From assembly GCA_030641525.1 (NCBI GenBank), contig DAOWHH010000008.1:1-34032 (forward strand): a DNA stretch of 34,032 bases. The letters are read 5' to 3'. Origin of the DNA: a bacterium. GTDB taxonomy: Bacteria; Patescibacteriota; Minisyncoccia; Phycocordibacterales; UBA12079. Each line of letters starts with the position of its first letter. Within the stretch, counting starts at the first letter, position 1. Position numbers and translations under genes: made by a program. A model generated the notes under the pieces. It worked only from the letters and a program-made list of their open reading frames with translations, searched no databases and was not told the DNA's origin. Positions 32,588-34,032 of this stretch are shown piece after piece.

Positions 32588-33310
32588 TTACTTCATTGCT
32601 CTCTCTTTTAAATTTTTAGGCATTTTTTCTATTGCATAGCGTAAAGCTGTGCGAGGCATCTTCTTTTTATTCTCCATAACAAAATTAAAGACTTCTTTTT
32701 GCCAATGATCGCTAGCTACTTTTAACATCCACCCATATCCTTTTTGTACTAAATCATCTTTGTCTTGGAGTAATATTTTAGCTGTTTGAAAAACATTTTT
32801 CAGAATCTTTTTGTCATCTTTTTGAATAGGGTGAATGAGTATCACAGCAGAGACACGACGAAGCCAGTGATTGGGTGACTTTGTCCATTTTAAAACTTTT
32901 GGTAGTAATTCTGGATATTGATAAATCAAAGAACCAAAAGAATGAGTGCAAAAATCATCGCACTTAGACCAATTATTTACATATTTTTTTAATAAATTTT
33001 CAAAGATAATAAAATCAGATATAGAATATTGATTTTTAATTTTGAAAAGCCATTGGAAAGCGATTGTAGATTCCTCACAATAATCAGATTTAAGAAGAAT
33101 TTCGCATATTTTAAAAAGTTCTTTTTTATTTAGATTTTTAGGAAAATATTTATTAGCAATTTTACGCACAATAGGAGTTCTAACTCCATAAATTTTAATC
33201 GGTTTCTTAAAATATCTTTTTACTCCAATTTTATATTGAATATCTACTTCAGATTTTAATTCTTTTCTTATTTTAGAAATTATATTTGTATTTTTATTAT
33301 TGTTTAACAT
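32588..33310 (-). CDS. DNA alkylation repair protein (AlkD-like HEAT repeat); start chosen at MLNNNK
   Basis: IYGVRTPIVRKIANKYFP, WVNNWSKCDDFCTHSFG-like core, NHWLRRVSAVILIHP, LVQKGYGWMLK. Confidence 0.9.
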   Translation of the reverse strand: MLNNNKNTNIISKIRKELKSEVDIQYKIGVKRYFKKPIKIYGVRTPIVRKIANKYFPKNLNKKELFKICEILLKSDYCEESTIAFQWLFKIKNQYSISDFIIFENLLKKYVNNWSKCDDFCTHSFGSLIYQYPELLPKVLKWTKSPNHWLRRVSAVILIHPIQKDDKKILKNVFQTAKILLQDKDDLVQKGYGWMLKVASDHWQKEVFNFVMENKKKMPRTALRYAIEKMPKNLKERAMK

Positions 33311-33522
33311 ATTTTTATTATAACTTATTTGTAGTTTTATCCACATAAAAAATATTTGTTTTTTTCAGTGAATATAATATGATGATTTTATCAGTGCAAT
33401 GTTCAATTAATTGATTAAGCTATGGAATGGATGCTTATCAAGTAGTTATTGTATTGTGTAGAGCTTTTGGCTCAAACTGAAAAGAAGTTCTTTTTTAAAT
33501 CTTTATCAAAAGAGGAGAAATC

Positions 33523-33642
33523 ATGCCAGGTATTTGCGGAAATGCGACGATGAAGCGTTTGAGTATTTGTGAAAAAATGAAGAGTGCTGACAGAGCATCA
33601 CCATCTTTGAGAGAAGAAACGAACAACCAGGATAAAAAGTAA
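33523..33642 (+). CDS. Possible 39-aa small protein
   Basis: MPGICGNATMKRLSICEKMKSADRASPSLREETNNQDKK, preceded by agaggagaaatc Shine-Dalgarno. Confidence 0.5.
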   Translation: MPGICGNATMKRLSICEKMKSADRASPSLREETNNQDKK

Positions 33643-33668
33643 GCCACAATCCGGTTTAGGTTGTTGAA

Positions 33669-33731
33669 AGAGGAAGGCTAAGCCTTCCTTCAACTCCCAA
33701 TTACTTCGTGTAATAGGGGGTTTATTTTTTA
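33669..33731 (+). terminator. Two hairpins ending in a T-rich run, after the small ORF
   Basis: gttgaaagaggaaggc-taa-gccttccttcaac, then cccaattac-ttc-gtgtaataggg-ggtttatttttt. Confidence 0.6.
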
Positions 33732-33943
33732 TATAAAACTTTTTAATAAGGTTTTTTATTTTGTCTAATTTTATAATAAATTTGTGGAGATACGATCTTC
33801 ACAGATTAAATTAAAGATAGATTTTTGGAGTTTATTTTGATAATATAGGAATAAAGTAAAGCTTTATCTAATCAAAAGTTTATAAAGTCGAAAACTGATT
33901 GTAGAGAAGTTCGTCTTAAGAGGATTTATAAAGTTGAATATAT

Positions 33944-34030
33944 GGAGAGGTGGCTGAGTGGTCGAAAGCACCGCACTGCTAACGCGGCAAGGGTTAATAC
34001 CCTTCGCAGGTTCGAATCCTGTCCTCTCCG
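33944..34030 (+). tRNA. tRNA-Ser (anticodon GCU)
   Basis: GGAGAGG...CCTCTCC acceptor, CGCACTGCTAACGCG anticodon arm, long variable arm, GGTTCGAATCC T-loop. Confidence 0.95.
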
Positions 34031-34032
34031 CA

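Overview
AT-rich bacterial chromosomal window. Gene content and style suggest a Patescibacteria/CPR genome (inference: small genes, ComEC, RecJ, FtsH, a LOG-family protein, 'GYAWSDNIGWISF' and 'NVGIGTxNPxxxLDVxGxI' surface proteins). TGA terminates several ORFs, so the standard code fits. Core genes: trigger factor (partial), nusA, tpiA, pgk, recJ, comEC, smpB, ftsH, recG, rubrerythrin, alkD-like. Accessory content: a 1694-aa repetitive secreted protein, a RelE/RHH-like toxin-antitoxin pair, an H1-like basic protein and a divergent PilB/GspE-like ATPase. RNA genes: tmRNA (minus strand), tRNA-Ile with a UAU anticodon, tRNA-Ser(GCU). The most unusual layer is non-coding. Several families of palindromic or structured repeats occur: (1) a ccagctatccgatag palindrome, one copy sitting in frame inside the PilB-like gene between 7-bp direct repeats exactly 48 nt apart; (2) an ~88-bp hairpin element repeated almost identically just before two unrelated start codons, with a covarying stem base pair; (3) hairpin modules with conserved junctions but variable stems, including two back-to-back near-perfect ~60-bp palindromes directly upstream of tmRNA; (4) TAAGTATCAAG-type repeats at gene ends and starts. 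All calls are from reading the sequence; no database searches were run.
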